Source: CAWJMD01 sp963843835
Lineage (GTDB): Bacteria; Actinomycetota; Actinomycetes; Actinomycetales; CAWJMD01
Reading direction: 5' to 3'
DNA: 64,000 bases
NCBI GenBank assembly: GCA_963843835.1
Contig: CAWJMD010000008.1
Location: forward strand, 496,001-560,000
Shown here: one piece after another, positions 35,536 to 44,360 of the stretch
Layout: every line of letters begins with the position of its first letter
Position numbering within the stretch: position 1 is the stretch's first letter
The notes under the pieces: generated by a model
What the model was told of the DNA's origin: nothing
Seen by the model: the letters and a program-made list of their open reading frames with translations, nothing else
Database searches by the model: none
Made by a program: the position numbers and the translations under genes

Positions 35536-36997
35536 CCCGAAGGGCTTCCTGACCAACCGCGACCGTGAGCTGCCGCCGCGGCGCCCGGTGCCCGTCAGGA
35601 TCATGGACTGGCGCGAGGTGTACGAGGCGCAGGACCCCGAACAGCTGAAGAGGCAGGCGGGGCGGTGCATGGACTGCGGGATCCCGTTCTGCCACAACGG
35701 CTGTCCGCTGGGGAACCTCATCCCCGAGTGGAACGACCTGGCCTACCGCGGCGACTGGGAGGAGGCGATCGAGCGCCTCCACGCCACGAACAACTTCCCG
35801 GAGTTCACCGGTCGCCTGTGCCCTGCGCCCTGCGAGAGCGCCTGCGTGCTGGGCATCAACCAGCCGGCGGTCACGATCAAGCAGGTCGAGGTCTCCATCA
35901 TCGACAAGGCCATGGCGGCGGGCAGTGTGCTCCCGCTGCCGCCCGACCGCCTGACCGGTCACACGGTGGCGGTGGTGGGTTCGGGCCCGGCGGGACTGGC
36001 TGCGGCGCAACAGCTCACGCGGGCCGGCCACACCGTGGCCGTCTACGAGCGCGCAGACAAGATCGGTGGCCTCCTTCGCTACGGCATCCCCGAGTTCAAG
36101 ATGGAGAAGATCCACCTTGATCGCCGGCTGCAGCAGATGGCCGCCGAGGGCACGCGGTTCCGGCCCGGCATCGACATCGGCGGGGACCGCGACAGCGCGA
36201 TCAGCGGCACGGCGCTCGTCGACCGCTACGACGCCGTCGTGCTGGCCATCGGCGCCACGGTGCCCCGCGAGCTCGACGTGCCCGGACGCACTCTCGAGGG
36301 CATCCTGCAGGCGATGGACTTCCTGCCCGACTCGAACCGTGCGGCGCTCGGCGAGGAGGTCGACGGACAGGTCGTCGCCACCGGCAAGGACGTCGTCATC
36401 ATCGGCGGCGGTGACACGGGCGCCGACTGCCTGGGGACCACCCTGCGACAGGGAGCGCGCTCGGTCACCCAGCTCGAGATCATGGCGCGGCCCGCCGACG
36501 AGCGTCCCAGCACCAACCCCTGGCCGACGTACCCGATGCTCTACCGGGTCTCCAGCGCGCACGAGGAGGGCGGCGAGCGGGTGTACGCCGTCAACACGAC
36601 CGAGTTCATCGGGGACGACGAGGGGCGCGTCGCGTCCCTGCGTCTCGACGAGGTCGAGCTCGTGGACGGCCGCTTCACCCCCGTCGAGGGCTCGAGCCGC
36701 GAGATCCCAGCTCAGCTGGTGCTCCTCGCCATGGGGTTCACCGGCCCGCAGCAGATGGGTGTGGTCTCCGACCTGGGCCTCGACCTCGACGAGCGCGGCA
36801 ACGTGGCGCGCGAGCGTGACTACATGAGCTCCCGGCCAGGCGTCTTCGTCGCTGGTGACGCCGGCCGCGGCCAGTCGCTGATCGTCTGGGCCATCGCCGA
36901 GGGGCGTGCCTGCGCCGCGGGCGTCGACGCCTACCTGACCGGCAGCACGGTCCTCCCGGCACCGATCCCGCCCACCGCGAGGCCGCTGGGCGTCTGA
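35528..36997 (+). CDS. gltD: Glutamate synthase small subunit
   Basis: FAD and Fe-S subunit passing electrons from NADPH to GltB. The 489-residue protein begins with the cysteine-rich domain (CMDCGIPFCHNGCPLGNLIPEW, CPAPCESACVLGI), then an FAD motif VVGSGPAGLAAAQQL, RYGIPEFKMEK, a second nucleotide site IIGGGDTGADCLGT and the C-terminal FVAGDAGRGQSLIVWAIAEGR. GTG 35528 has GGAGG 6 bases upstream inside the end of gltB and overlaps its stop, indicating coupled translation. Confidence 0.96.
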   Translation: MADPKGFLTNRDRELPPRRPVPVRIMDWREVYEAQDPEQLKRQAGRCMDCGIPFCHNGCPLGNLIPEWNDLAYRGDWEEAIERLHATNNFPEFTGRLCPAPCESACVLGINQPAVTIKQVEVSIIDKAMAAGSVLPLPPDRLTGHTVAVVGSGPAGLAAAQQLTRAGHTVAVYERADKIGGLLRYGIPEFKMEKIHLDRRLQQMAAEGTRFRPGIDIGGDRDSAISGTALVDRYDAVVLAIGATVPRELDVPGRTLEGILQAMDFLPDSNRAALGEEVDGQVVATGKDVVIIGGGDTGADCLGTTLRQGARSVTQLEIMARPADERPSTNPWPTYPMLYRVSSAHEEGGERVYAVNTTEFIGDDEGRVASLRLDEVELVDGRFTPVEGSSREIPAQLVLLAMGFTGPQQMGVVSDLGLDLDERGNVARERDYMSSRPGVFVAGDAGRGQSLIVWAIAEGRACAAGVDAYLTGSTVLPAPIPPTARPLGV

Positions 36998-37078
36998 GGG
37001 TCGTCAGGCGGTCCCGGGATGCGCGTCGCGGACTCCGACCCCAGAGTGGGATCAGCACCCTCTGGAGAAGGAGTCCCG

Positions 37079-37615
37079 ATGTCGAAGATCGCGTTCCTGG
37101 TCGCCGCCGAGGGCATCGAGCAGGTGGAGCTCACCGGGCCGTGGAAGGCCGTGCAGGAGGCAGGACACGAGCCCGTCCTCCTCTCGCCCGAGAGCGGGAA
37201 GGTGCAGGCGTTCGACCACCTCGACAAGGCCGACACGTTCGAGGTCGACGTGCGGGTGGCCGACGCCGACGTCGACGACTACGCGATGCTCGTGCTGCCC
37301 GGTGGGGTGGCCAACCCCGACGCCCTGCGCACCGACACCGACGCGGTCGGGTTCGTCCGTGACTTCGCGGCGTCCGGGAGGACCGTCGCGGCGATCTGCC
37401 ACGCGCCGTGGGTCCTGGCGGAAGCCGGTGTGCTGCAAGGTCGTCGGTTGACGTCGTGGCCGAGCCTGCAGACCGACCTGCGCAACGCAGGAGGCGACTG
37501 GGTGGACGAGGAGGTCGTGGTGGATCGCAACGGTCCCGGTGCGCTCATCACGAGCCGCAAGCCCGACGACCTGGCGGCCTTCACCGCGGAGATCACCAAG
37601 GCGCTGTCCGCCTGA
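37079..37615 (+). CDS. DJ-1/PfpI family protein
   Basis: A 178-residue protein starting MSKIAFLVAAEGIEQVELTG. It has the class-I glutamine amidotransferase-like fold with YAMLVLPGG and the nucleophile elbow AAICHAPWVLAEAG (Cys about 106, followed by His). This matches the PfpI/YhbO group, described as proteases, chaperones or glycation-repair enzymes. GGAGAAGGAG precedes the ATG. It stands alone between gltD and pyk; a stress or protein-repair role is inferred from the family. Confidence 0.88.
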   Translation: MSKIAFLVAAEGIEQVELTGPWKAVQEAGHEPVLLSPESGKVQAFDHLDKADTFEVDVRVADADVDDYAMLVLPGGVANPDALRTDTDAVGFVRDFAASGRTVAAICHAPWVLAEAGVLQGRRLTSWPSLQTDLRNAGGDWVDEEVVVDRNGPGALITSRKPDDLAAFTAEITKALSA

Positions 37616-37709
37616 CACGCACCTTCGGGGGCCGACGGGCGGTGTCCACACTGCGAAACACTCCGGTGGGCGGGCCGTGCGCGCAGGCTGGTACCCGGGA
37701 GTAGGCCTC

Positions 37710-37715
37710 TAGGCT
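37710..37715 (+). promoter_or_regulatory. -10 box of the leaderless pyk transcript
   Basis: TAGGCT, 7 bases before the pyk ATG, with no ribosome site between. The same hexamer and spacing precede the genes at 39364 and 45955. Confidence 0.6.
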
Positions 37716-37722
37716 CGGATCC

Positions 37723-39180
37723 ATGCGCCGCGCGAAGATCGTCTGCACTCTTGGCCCCGCCGTCTCGAGCTACGAGCAGGTGCTCGAGCTCGTGAGCTCC
37801 GGCATGGACGTCGCCCGGCTGAACCTGAGCCACGGCAGCTACGAGGACCACACCGCCGCCTACCGCAACGTGCGGAAGGCGAGCGACGCCACCGGTCGCG
37901 CCGTCGGCATCCTCGCCGACCTCCAGGGTCCGAAGATCCGGCTCGGACGGTTCGCTGACGGTCCGGTCGAGCTGGTGAACGGCGCACGCTTCACGATCAC
38001 GACGGACGATGCCCCGGGGGACGTCGACCGCGTCTCGACCTCCTACGAGGGGCTGCCTGGGGACGTCGCGGCGGGCGACCTGGTGCTCATCGACGACGGC
38101 AAGGTGACCCTCCGGGTGGTCCAGGTGGAAGGCGCCGACGTCGTGACCGAGGTCGTCGTCGGGGGAACGGTCAGCAACCACAAGGGGCTCAACCTGCCGG
38201 GCGTCGCGGTCAGCGTTCCCGCGCTGTCAGAGAAGGACGCCGACGACCTGCGGTGGGGCCTGCGGACGGGGGTCGACCTCGTCGCGCTGTCGTTCGTGCG
38301 CAGCGCCGAGGACGTCGAGCCCGTCCGCGAGATCATGGCCGAGGTGGGCATCTCCGTCCCGATCATCGCGAAGATCGAGAAGCCGCAGGCCGTCGAGAAC
38401 CTCGAGGAGATCGTCGACGCGTTCGACGGCATCATGGTCGCCCGCGGCGACCTAGGGGTCGAGCTCCCGCTCGAGCAGGTGCCGCTCGTGCAGAAGCGCG
38501 CCGTCGAGCTGGCCCGCCGCAACGCCAAGCCCGTCATCGTGGCGACCCAGGTGCTGGAGTCGATGATCACGGCGCCGCGACCGACGCGCGCGGAGGCGTC
38601 AGACGCCGCCAACGCGGTGCTCGACGGCGCCGACGCCCTGATGCTGTCCGGTGAGACGAGCGTGGGGGAGTACCCCTTCGAGGCCGTCCGCACGATGGCC
38701 CGGATCATCGCCAACACCGAGGAGCACGGCCTCGACCGGATGGCACCGCTCGGCTCGACCCCGCACACCAAGGGTGGCGCCATCACCCTCGCGGCCACCC
38801 AGGTCGGCAAGCTCCTCGACGTGAAGTTCCTGGTGACGTTCACGCAGTCGGGCGACTCGGCGCGCAGGATGTCGCGCCTCCGGTCCCCGATCCCGCTGCT
38901 GGCCTTCACACCCGAGCAGCGCACGCGGTCGCAGCTGGCCCTGAGCTGGGGTGTCGAGACGTTCCTCGGGCCGTCCGTCAAGCACACCGACCAGATGGTC
39001 GTCCAGGTCGAGCAGCAGCTGCTCGGGATCGGACGGGTCGAGGTCGGCGAGGAGGTCGTCATCGTGGCCGGCTCGCCCCCCGGCATCCCGGGCTCGACGA
39101 ACGCGATGCGCGTGCACACCATGGGCGACGCCGGCAGGGGCCTGGCACCTGCCTACCGCGGCGACGGGGACGACAAGTAG
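37723..39180 (+). CDS. pyk: Pyruvate kinase
   Basis: Glycolytic transfer of phosphate from phosphoenolpyruvate to ADP. The 485-residue protein begins MRRAKIVCTLGPAVSSYEQV and has LNLSHGSYEDH, ILADLQGPKIRLG, the catalytic IIAKIEKPQAVENL, MVARGDLGVELPLE, VATQVLESMITAPRPTRAE and DALMLSGETSVGEYP. The C-terminal domain FTQSGDSARRMSRLRSPIPLLAFTP is the usual regulatory region. Leaderless start (TAGGCT, 7 bases). Located as in other actinobacteria between the trp/lgt block and the ANTAR regulator. Confidence 0.97.
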   Translation: MRRAKIVCTLGPAVSSYEQVLELVSSGMDVARLNLSHGSYEDHTAAYRNVRKASDATGRAVGILADLQGPKIRLGRFADGPVELVNGARFTITTDDAPGDVDRVSTSYEGLPGDVAAGDLVLIDDGKVTLRVVQVEGADVVTEVVVGGTVSNHKGLNLPGVAVSVPALSEKDADDLRWGLRTGVDLVALSFVRSAEDVEPVREIMAEVGISVPIIAKIEKPQAVENLEEIVDAFDGIMVARGDLGVELPLEQVPLVQKRAVELARRNAKPVIVATQVLESMITAPRPTRAEASDAANAVLDGADALMLSGETSVGEYPFEAVRTMARIIANTEEHGLDRMAPLGSTPHTKGGAITLAATQVGKLLDVKFLVTFTQSGDSARRMSRLRSPIPLLAFTPEQRTRSQLALSWGVETFLGPSVKHTDQMVVQVEQQLLGIGRVEVGEEVVIVAGSPPGIPGSTNAMRVHTMGDAGRGLAPAYRGDGDDK

Positions 39181-39233
39181 GACCGGACGGTCGGTTCGCC
39201 CGCACCTCGCGGTGCCGGACGGCTGGTCCGACG

Positions 39234-39317
39234 TGCCGGGTGCGGGAATCGAACCCGCACGCCCTTGCGGGCAGAGGTGTTTGAGACCTCCGCGTCTGCC
39301 TGTTCCGCCAACCCGGC
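39234..39317 (-). tRNA. tRNA-Leu (anticodon CAA)
   Basis: On the minus strand the 84-base sequence has a 7-bp acceptor stem (GCCGGGT with ACCCGGC), an anticodon arm GAGGT-CTCAAAC-ACCTC giving anticodon CAA, a long variable arm (CTGCCCGCAAGGGC type) and a T arm with GGTTCGAATCC. The long variable arm and CAA define leucine. The discriminator is A and CCA is not encoded. It lies between pyk and the ANTAR regulator, opposite to both. Confidence 0.93.
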
Positions 39318-39350
39318 CCGCCCCGCGACCTGTGGCCCTCGGTGCGCCCC

Positions 39351-39356
39351 TAGGCT
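39351..39356 (+). promoter_or_regulatory. -10 box of the leaderless pdtaR-like transcript
   Basis: TAGGCT, 7 bases before ATG 39364. The region just upstream is the 5' end of the opposite-strand tRNA-Leu gene. Confidence 0.55.
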
Positions 39357-39363
39357 AGCCGAC

Positions 39364-39987
39364 ATGAGCGACGAGACGCAGACGGCGCCGGTCACCCAGA
39401 ACGAGTCACCCCGACGCGTCGTCGTCGCCGAGGACGAGGCGATCATCCGGCTCGACGTGGTCGAGATCCTGCACGAGGCGGGCTACGACGTCGTCGGGGA
39501 GGCCGGGGACGGCGAGGCAGCCGTGCGCCTCGTCGAGGAGCACCGGCCGGACCTCGTGGTGATGGACGTGAAGATGCCCGTCCTCGACGGGATCTCGGCT
39601 GCCGAACGCATCGCCAAGGCACGCCTGGCTCCGGTCGTGCTGCTGACCGCCTTCTCCCAGACGGAGCTCGTCGAGCGGGCGAGGGACGCCGGCGCGATGG
39701 CGTACGTCGTCAAGCCGTTCACGGCCTCCGCGCTGCTCCCGGCGCTCGAGATCGCCCTCAGCCGCTTCGCCGAGATCACGGCCCTCGAGCTCGAGGTGGC
39801 CGACCTCAGCGAGCGCTACGAGACGCGCAAGCAGGTGGAACGGGCGAAGGGCCTGCTGATGTCGGGCATGGGCCTGAGCGAGCCCGAGGCGTTCCGCTGG
39901 ATCCAGAAGACGTCGATGGACCGGCGGCTGTCGATGCGCGAGGTCGCCGACGTCGTGATCGCGCAGGCCGGCGCGAAGCGCGCCTGA
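39364..39987 (+). CDS. pdtaR: Response regulator with RNA-binding ANTAR domain (PdtaR-like)
   Basis: A 207-residue regulator: receiver domain (about 18-135) with acidic pocket VVVAEDEAIIRLD, phospho-acceptor in VVMDVKMPVLDG, switch Thr in LLTAFS and Lys in YVVKPF. A coiled linker (ALELEVADLSERYETRKQVE) leads into an ANTAR domain ending SMREVADVVIAQAG. ANTAR proteins bind paired RNA hairpins and prevent transcription termination. M. tuberculosis PdtaR (Rv1626) sits at the same place between pykA and polA; its kinase is unlinked there, and none is present here. Confidence 0.93.
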   Translation: MSDETQTAPVTQNESPRRVVVAEDEAIIRLDVVEILHEAGYDVVGEAGDGEAAVRLVEEHRPDLVVMDVKMPVLDGISAAERIAKARLAPVVLLTAFSQTELVERARDAGAMAYVVKPFTASALLPALEIALSRFAEITALELEVADLSERYETRKQVERAKGLLMSGMGLSEPEAFRWIQKTSMDRRLSMREVADVVIAQAGAKRA

Positions 39988-40170
39988 GAGGCACCTGGAC
40001 ACCCACGTCCGGTTCGTAACGGTCCGTCGGTGGTGCAGGTCACGAGTGCGCAACAACCTGCTCATGTCGGGTCAGACTCGTGCGCTGTCCCAGGCTTCTG
40101 AGTTAGGTTCCGGAGCACCAGCGGCGCTGGGACGCCCTCGGCGACCCAGCCGGACGAAGGAGAACACTCA

Positions 40171-41436
40171 ATGATCCGATCCTCGCGCGCCTGGCGCACG
40201 ACGGCGGTTCTCGGTGCAGCGGCCCTTGCGCTCTCTGCCTGCGGCGGCGACGACACGCCAAGCGGTGGTACGACCTCGGAGTCGTCCGAGGCACCCGCGG
40301 GCGACGGCACCCTGACGATCGGCACCCTGCTTCCGCAGACCGGTAGCCTCGCCTTCCTCGGCCCGCCGGAGTTCGCGGGCGTACAGCTCGCGGTCGACGA
40401 CATCAACGCCGCCGGTGGTGTGCTCGGCAAGGACGTCGTGAAGAAGGACTCGGACTCGGGCGACACCTCCACGGACATCGCCTCGCAGTCGGTCGACCGC
40501 CTGCTCTCGGAGAACGTCGACGCCATCATCGGCGCCGCCTCCTCGGGTGTGTCGTTCACCGTCATCGACAAGATCACCGGCGCCGGCGTCGTGCACTTCT
40601 CACCGGCCAACACCTCGCCCGACTTCACGGACTACGACGACAACGGGCTGTACTTCCGTACCGCTCCGTCCGACGTGCTCCAGGGCCGCGTGATGGGTGA
40701 CCTGCTGATCAACGACGGCTACCTCAACGTCGGCATCATGGCGCTCGACGACCCGTACGGCACGGGCCTCGCGGAGAACATCAAGCTCTCGCTCGAGGAG
40801 GGCGGCGGCCAGCTGGCCACCGACCCGATCATCTACGACCCCAAGGCAGCCAGCTTCGACGCCGAGGTCACGGCGCTCGCCGCCGCGAAGCCGGACGCGA
40901 TCGTCCTGGTCGCCTTCGAGGAGACCAAGAAGATCATCCCGGCGCTGAACACCCAGGGGATCGGGCCCCAGAACCTGCCGGTCTACTTCGTGGACGGCAA
41001 CCTGTCGGACTACAGCGCCGACTTCGCGCCCGGCACGCTCGAGGGCTCGAAGGGCACGCTCCCCGGTGCCGAGGCCACGCAGGACTTCAAGGACGCCCTG
41101 CTCGGCGTCGACCCGTCGCTGAAGGACTACTCCTACGCGCCGGAGTCGTACGACGCGGCCATCGTGATCGCCCTGGCCGCTGAGGCAGCCGGCAGCGACA
41201 ACGGCGAGGCCATCGGTGCAGCCATCCCGGACGTCACCCGTGGCGGCGAGAAGTGCACCACCTTCGAGGAGTGCAAGCAGCTCCTCGCGGACGGTCAGGA
41301 CATCGACTACGACGGCAAGTCGGGCCCGATCGAGATGAGCGACGCCGGCGACCCGACCGAGGCGACCATCGGCGTCTACCAGTACGGTCCCGACAACACG
41401 TACACCAACCTGGAGTACATCGCCGGCAAGCTCTGA
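40171..41436 (+). CDS. livK: Branched-chain amino acid-type ABC transporter substrate-binding lipoprotein
   Basis: A 421-residue lipoprotein: signal peptide MIRSSRAWRTTAVLGAAALA with lipobox LSAC (lipidated Cys24), then a type I periplasmic-binding fold starting LTIGTLLPQTGSLAFLGPPE with GVQLAVDDINAAGGVLGK. This belongs to the LivJ/LivK/UrtA class (branched amino acids, amides or urea). The matching permease and ATPase genes lie immediately downstream on the opposite strand. A TAGGTT at 40104-40109 may be its promoter; AAGGAG is 7 bases before the ATG. Ligand specificity cannot be read from the sequence. Confidence 0.9.
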   Translation: MIRSSRAWRTTAVLGAAALALSACGGDDTPSGGTTSESSEAPAGDGTLTIGTLLPQTGSLAFLGPPEFAGVQLAVDDINAAGGVLGKDVVKKDSDSGDTSTDIASQSVDRLLSENVDAIIGAASSGVSFTVIDKITGAGVVHFSPANTSPDFTDYDDNGLYFRTAPSDVLQGRVMGDLLINDGYLNVGIMALDDPYGTGLAENIKLSLEEGGGQLATDPIIYDPKAASFDAEVTALAAAKPDAIVLVAFEETKKIIPALNTQGIGPQNLPVYFVDGNLSDYSADFAPGTLEGSKGTLPGAEATQDFKDALLGVDPSLKDYSYAPESYDAAIVIALAAEAAGSDNGEAIGAAIPDVTRGGEKCTTFEECKQLLADGQDIDYDGKSGPIEMSDAGDPTEATIGVYQYGPDNTYTNLEYIAGKL

Positions 41437-41461
41437 TCCGGCACCGCACAACAGGTCTCGA

Positions 41462-41494
41462 CTGAGGGGCCCGGCCACCGGCCGGGCCCCTCAG
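41462..41494 (+). terminator. Hairpin terminator after livK
   Basis: Perfect 15-bp GC stem (41462-41476 with 41480-41494) and a 3-base loop, 25 bases after the livK stop. Confidence 0.85.
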
Positions 41495-41531
41495 CCGTTC
41501 CCGAGCCCTGCGGGGACGGAACGGGGGACGA

Positions 41532-41563
41532 CGAAGGGCCCGGCCGTGTGGCCGGGCCCTTCG
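41532..41563 (-). terminator. Hairpin terminator for the livHMGF operon
   Basis: Perfect 14-bp stem (41532-41545 with 41550-41563), loop gtgt, 31 bases beyond the livF stop. The stem sequence (aagggcccggcc) is related to that of the neighbouring livK terminator, so the two may back each other up. Confidence 0.85.
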
Positions 41564-41593
41564 CTGTCAGCGGTCAGCGGGATGACGCGGGGG

Positions 41594-42385
41594 TCACGCC
41601 TTGGCGAGCGTCCCCAGGTACAGCTCGATGACCTTCGGGTCGTTGGCCAGCGACTTGCCGGTGCCGCTGTAGGCGTTGCGGCCCTGGTCGAGGACGTACC
41701 CGCGGTCCACGATCTGCAGGCAGCGACGGGCGTTCTGCTCGACCATGATCACCGAGACACCGGTGCGGTTGATCTGGCGCGTGCGGATGAAGACCTCGTC
41801 CTGGAGCGCGGGGGACAGGCCGGCGGAGGGCTCGTCAAGCAGCAGGACCGAGGGGTTCATCATCAGCGCGCGCCCCATCGCCACCATCTGCCGCTCGCCG
41901 CCGGACAGCGACCCGCAGCGCTGGGCCCGCCGGTCGGAGAGCGCCGGGAACAGGTCGGCGACGAATTCGAAGCGCTCCTTGAACTTGCGGGGGTTCTGGT
42001 AGACCCCCATCTCCAGGTTCTCCTCGATGGTGAGGGACGGGAACACGTTGTTGGTCTGCGGCACGAAGCCGACGCCCTGGGTGACCAGCTCGTTGGCCTT
42101 CTTGCCGGTGATGTCCTTGCCCCGCAGGGTCACGGTGCCGCTGCGCACGTTGACCAGGCCGAACAGGGCCTTGAGCAGGGTGGACTTGCCGGCACCGTTG
42201 GGGCCGATGATGCCGACCAGCTCGCCGTCGTTCACGTAGAGGTCGGTCCCGTTGAGGATGTTGACCCCGGGCAGGTACCCGGCGATCAGGTCGTCGGCGC
42301 GCAGCAGCGCCTTGTCGGACCCCTTGAGGTGGGCCTTGCGCTCCGCGGCAGCCGACTCGTCGTCCGCGCTGATGGATCCGCTCAC
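41594..42385 (-). CDS. livF: Branched-chain amino acid ABC transporter ATPase LivF
   Basis: A 263-residue ABC ATPase with Walker A GPNGAGKST, signature LSGGERQMV, Walker B LLLDEPSAGLSP and H-loop region VIMVEQNARRCL, the pattern of LivF. The N-terminal 25 residues are a hydrophilic extension. The ATG overlaps the livG stop as ATGA. It works with LivG to energise the LivH/LivM channel. Confidence 0.94.
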   Translation of the reverse strand: MSGSISADDESAAAERKAHLKGSDKALLRADDLIAGYLPGVNILNGTDLYVNDGELVGIIGPNGAGKSTLLKALFGLVNVRSGTVTLRGKDITGKKANELVTQGVGFVPQTNNVFPSLTIEENLEMGVYQNPRKFKERFEFVADLFPALSDRRAQRCGSLSGGERQMVAMGRALMMNPSVLLLDEPSAGLSPALQDEVFIRTRQINRTGVSVIMVEQNARRCLQIVDRGYVLDQGRNAYSGTGKSLANDPKVIELYLGTLAKA

Positions 42386-43374
42386 TTGTCCTCCTTCGAC
42401 GTGCCCTTGGCCCTGGCCCTGTCAGCCGAGCGCGCGCGCTCGGCCGCGAGGGCCTCCTCGGCCTCCGCCAGCTGCTGGGCCTCGTCCTCCTCGGTCAGCG
42501 CGGCGTCGTGGTGCCCACCCAGGTAGGCGTCGATGACGGCCGGGTTGGCCATCACGGCGTCCGGCGGCCCCTCTGCGACGACGACGCCCTGGGCCATCAC
42601 GATCACCCAGTCGGAGATGTCGCGGACCATGTCCATGTCGTGCTCCACGAAGAGCACGGTCATGCCCTCCTCGCGCAGGTCCTTCACGTGCCCGAGCAGG
42701 GACTGCGTCAGCGCGGGGTTCACGCCGGCCATCGGCTCGTCGAGCATCACCATCTCGGGCGAGCTCATCAGCGCGCGCGCCATCTCGAGCAGCTTGCGCT
42801 GGCCGCCCGAGAGCGAGCCGGCGAAGTCGTCCGCCTTCGTGTCGAGCTTGAATCGGGCGAGCAGCTCGTTGGCCCGACGGGTGATGTCGTCCTCCTGCCG
42901 ACGCCAGAGGCCGCGGAACAACGCGCTGCTGAGGCGTTCACCGCTCTGCTCGGTCGCGCCGAGTCGCATGTTCTCCATCACGGTCATCCGCGACAGCGCC
43001 TTGGTCAGCTGGAACGTGCGGACCATGCCGCCGCGGGCCACCTTGTGGGCCGGCACGCCGGCGAGCTTGCCGCCGTTGAACGTCCAGTCTCCTTGCTGCG
43101 GACGGTCGAAGCCCGTCAGCAGGTTGAAGAAGGTCGTCTTCCCGGCCCCGTTGGGCCCGATCAGCGCGGTGATCGCCCCGCGCTGGATCTCGACGTGGTC
43201 GACATCGACGGCCTTGAGGCCGCCGAACGTCCGCTCGACGGAGTCGGCGATGAGGATGGGGTCGGGCTTCTTGGAGCCGGGCGTCGGGTCGACGTCCCGG
43301 AGAGCGGCGGTCGCCGCCTCCTTGCGCGGACCGGCTTCCCCGGCCTCCCGGCTCTTCTCGAGGTCAGCGGACAT
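42382..43374 (-). CDS. livG: Branched-chain amino acid ABC transporter ATPase LivG
   Basis: A 330-residue ABC ATPase with Walker A GPNGAGKTTFFNLLTG, signature LSGGQRKLLEMARAL, Walker B MVMLDEPMAGVNP and H-loop VLFVEHDMDMV. It has a 40-residue charged N-terminal extension and an Ala/Glu/Arg-rich C-terminal tail (about 45 residues) not needed for the fold. The gene overlaps livM by 11 bases. Confidence 0.94.
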   Translation of the reverse strand: MSADLEKSREAGEAGPRKEAATAALRDVDPTPGSKKPDPILIADSVERTFGGLKAVDVDHVEIQRGAITALIGPNGAGKTTFFNLLTGFDRPQQGDWTFNGGKLAGVPAHKVARGGMVRTFQLTKALSRMTVMENMRLGATEQSGERLSSALFRGLWRRQEDDITRRANELLARFKLDTKADDFAGSLSGGQRKLLEMARALMSSPEMVMLDEPMAGVNPALTQSLLGHVKDLREEGMTVLFVEHDMDMVRDISDWVIVMAQGVVVAEGPPDAVMANPAVIDAYLGGHHDAALTEEDEAQQLAEAEEALAAERARSADRARAKGTSKEDK

Positions 43375-44350
43375 TGATCGCGATCTCCCTCTTGTCGCCG
43401 AAGATGCCTTGTGGTCTGAAGATCATCAGGAGCATCAGGGCCATGCCGGTGAGCATGAAGCGCACGGGACCGGCGTCGTTGCCCGACAGGAACGGCAGGT
43501 AGCCCTCGCCGATCGCCTGGCGCAGCACGGTGTCCGTCAGGGACAGGACGGCCCAGAAGATGGCCGCACCCACGACGGGGCCGAAGACGCGGGCCGCTCC
43601 ACCGAGCAGCAGCACCGTGTAGGCGTAGAAGGTGAACTCGGTGCTGTAGTTGTCGGGCTGCACGGCGGCGCGGCCCCAGGAGGAGATGAAACCGGCCACA
43701 GCACCGATCAGACCTCCGATGATGAGCGCCTGCATCTTGAAGGCGTAGACGTTCTTGCCGAGGCTGCGGACCGCGTCCTCGTCCTCCCGGATCCCCTTCA
43801 GCACGCGGCCCCAGGGCGAGCGCATCAGCAGGTAGACGAGCAGCACGGCCAGCAGCACGAGCGTCCAGCCCACGAGCAGAACCCAGGCGTTCCGCTCGCT
43901 GTACTGCCACGGGCCGAACCCGTACGTGCCGTTCGGCAACGGGTTGAGCGAGAAGAAGCCGTTGGCGAAGCCGGTGACGCCGTTCGACCCGCCGGTGTAC
44001 TCGCGCAGCGAGGCCGACCTGACGAGGAGGCGGACGATCTCGGCGGCGGCGATGGTCGCGATGGCGAGGTAGTCCGCTCGTAGCCGCAGGGTGGGGATAC
44101 CCAGGAGCAGCGCCAGCAGCACGGCGCCCACCAGGCCGAACACGATGCCGAGAAGCGTCGGGAGGTTGAGGATCGAGACGGTGATGGCGAGCCCGTAGGC
44201 GCCGACGGCCACGAAGGCCGCCTGCCCGAAGTTCAGCAGGCCCGCGTAGCCGAAGTGCACGTTGAGGCCGATCGCCGCCAGCGCGAACACGATCGTGTCG
44301 AGGCCGATCAGCGACGTGGCCGCGTTGCTCAGGATGTTTGCCCAGTCCAT
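43364..44350 (-). CDS. livM: Branched-chain amino acid ABC transporter permease LivM
   Basis: A 328-residue membrane protein with about eight to nine helices. LNVHFGYAGLLNFGQAAFVAVGAY is the LivM signature at the N-terminus, LRLRADYLAIATIAAAEIVRL follows the third helix and RSPWGRVLKGIREDEDAVRSLG is the cytoplasmic EAA-like coupling loop. It lies 10 bases after livH. Confidence 0.94.
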   Translation of the reverse strand: MDWANILSNAATSLIGLDTIVFALAAIGLNVHFGYAGLLNFGQAAFVAVGAYGLAITVSILNLPTLLGIVFGLVGAVLLALLLGIPTLRLRADYLAIATIAAAEIVRLLVRSASLREYTGGSNGVTGFANGFFSLNPLPNGTYGFGPWQYSERNAWVLLVGWTLVLLAVLLVYLLMRSPWGRVLKGIREDEDAVRSLGKNVYAFKMQALIIGGLIGAVAGFISSWGRAAVQPDNYSTEFTFYAYTVLLLGGAARVFGPVVGAAIFWAVLSLTDTVLRQAIGEGYLPFLSGNDAGPVRFMLTGMALMLLMIFRPQGIFGDKREIAINVR

Positions 44351-44360
44351 CGGTGCTCCC

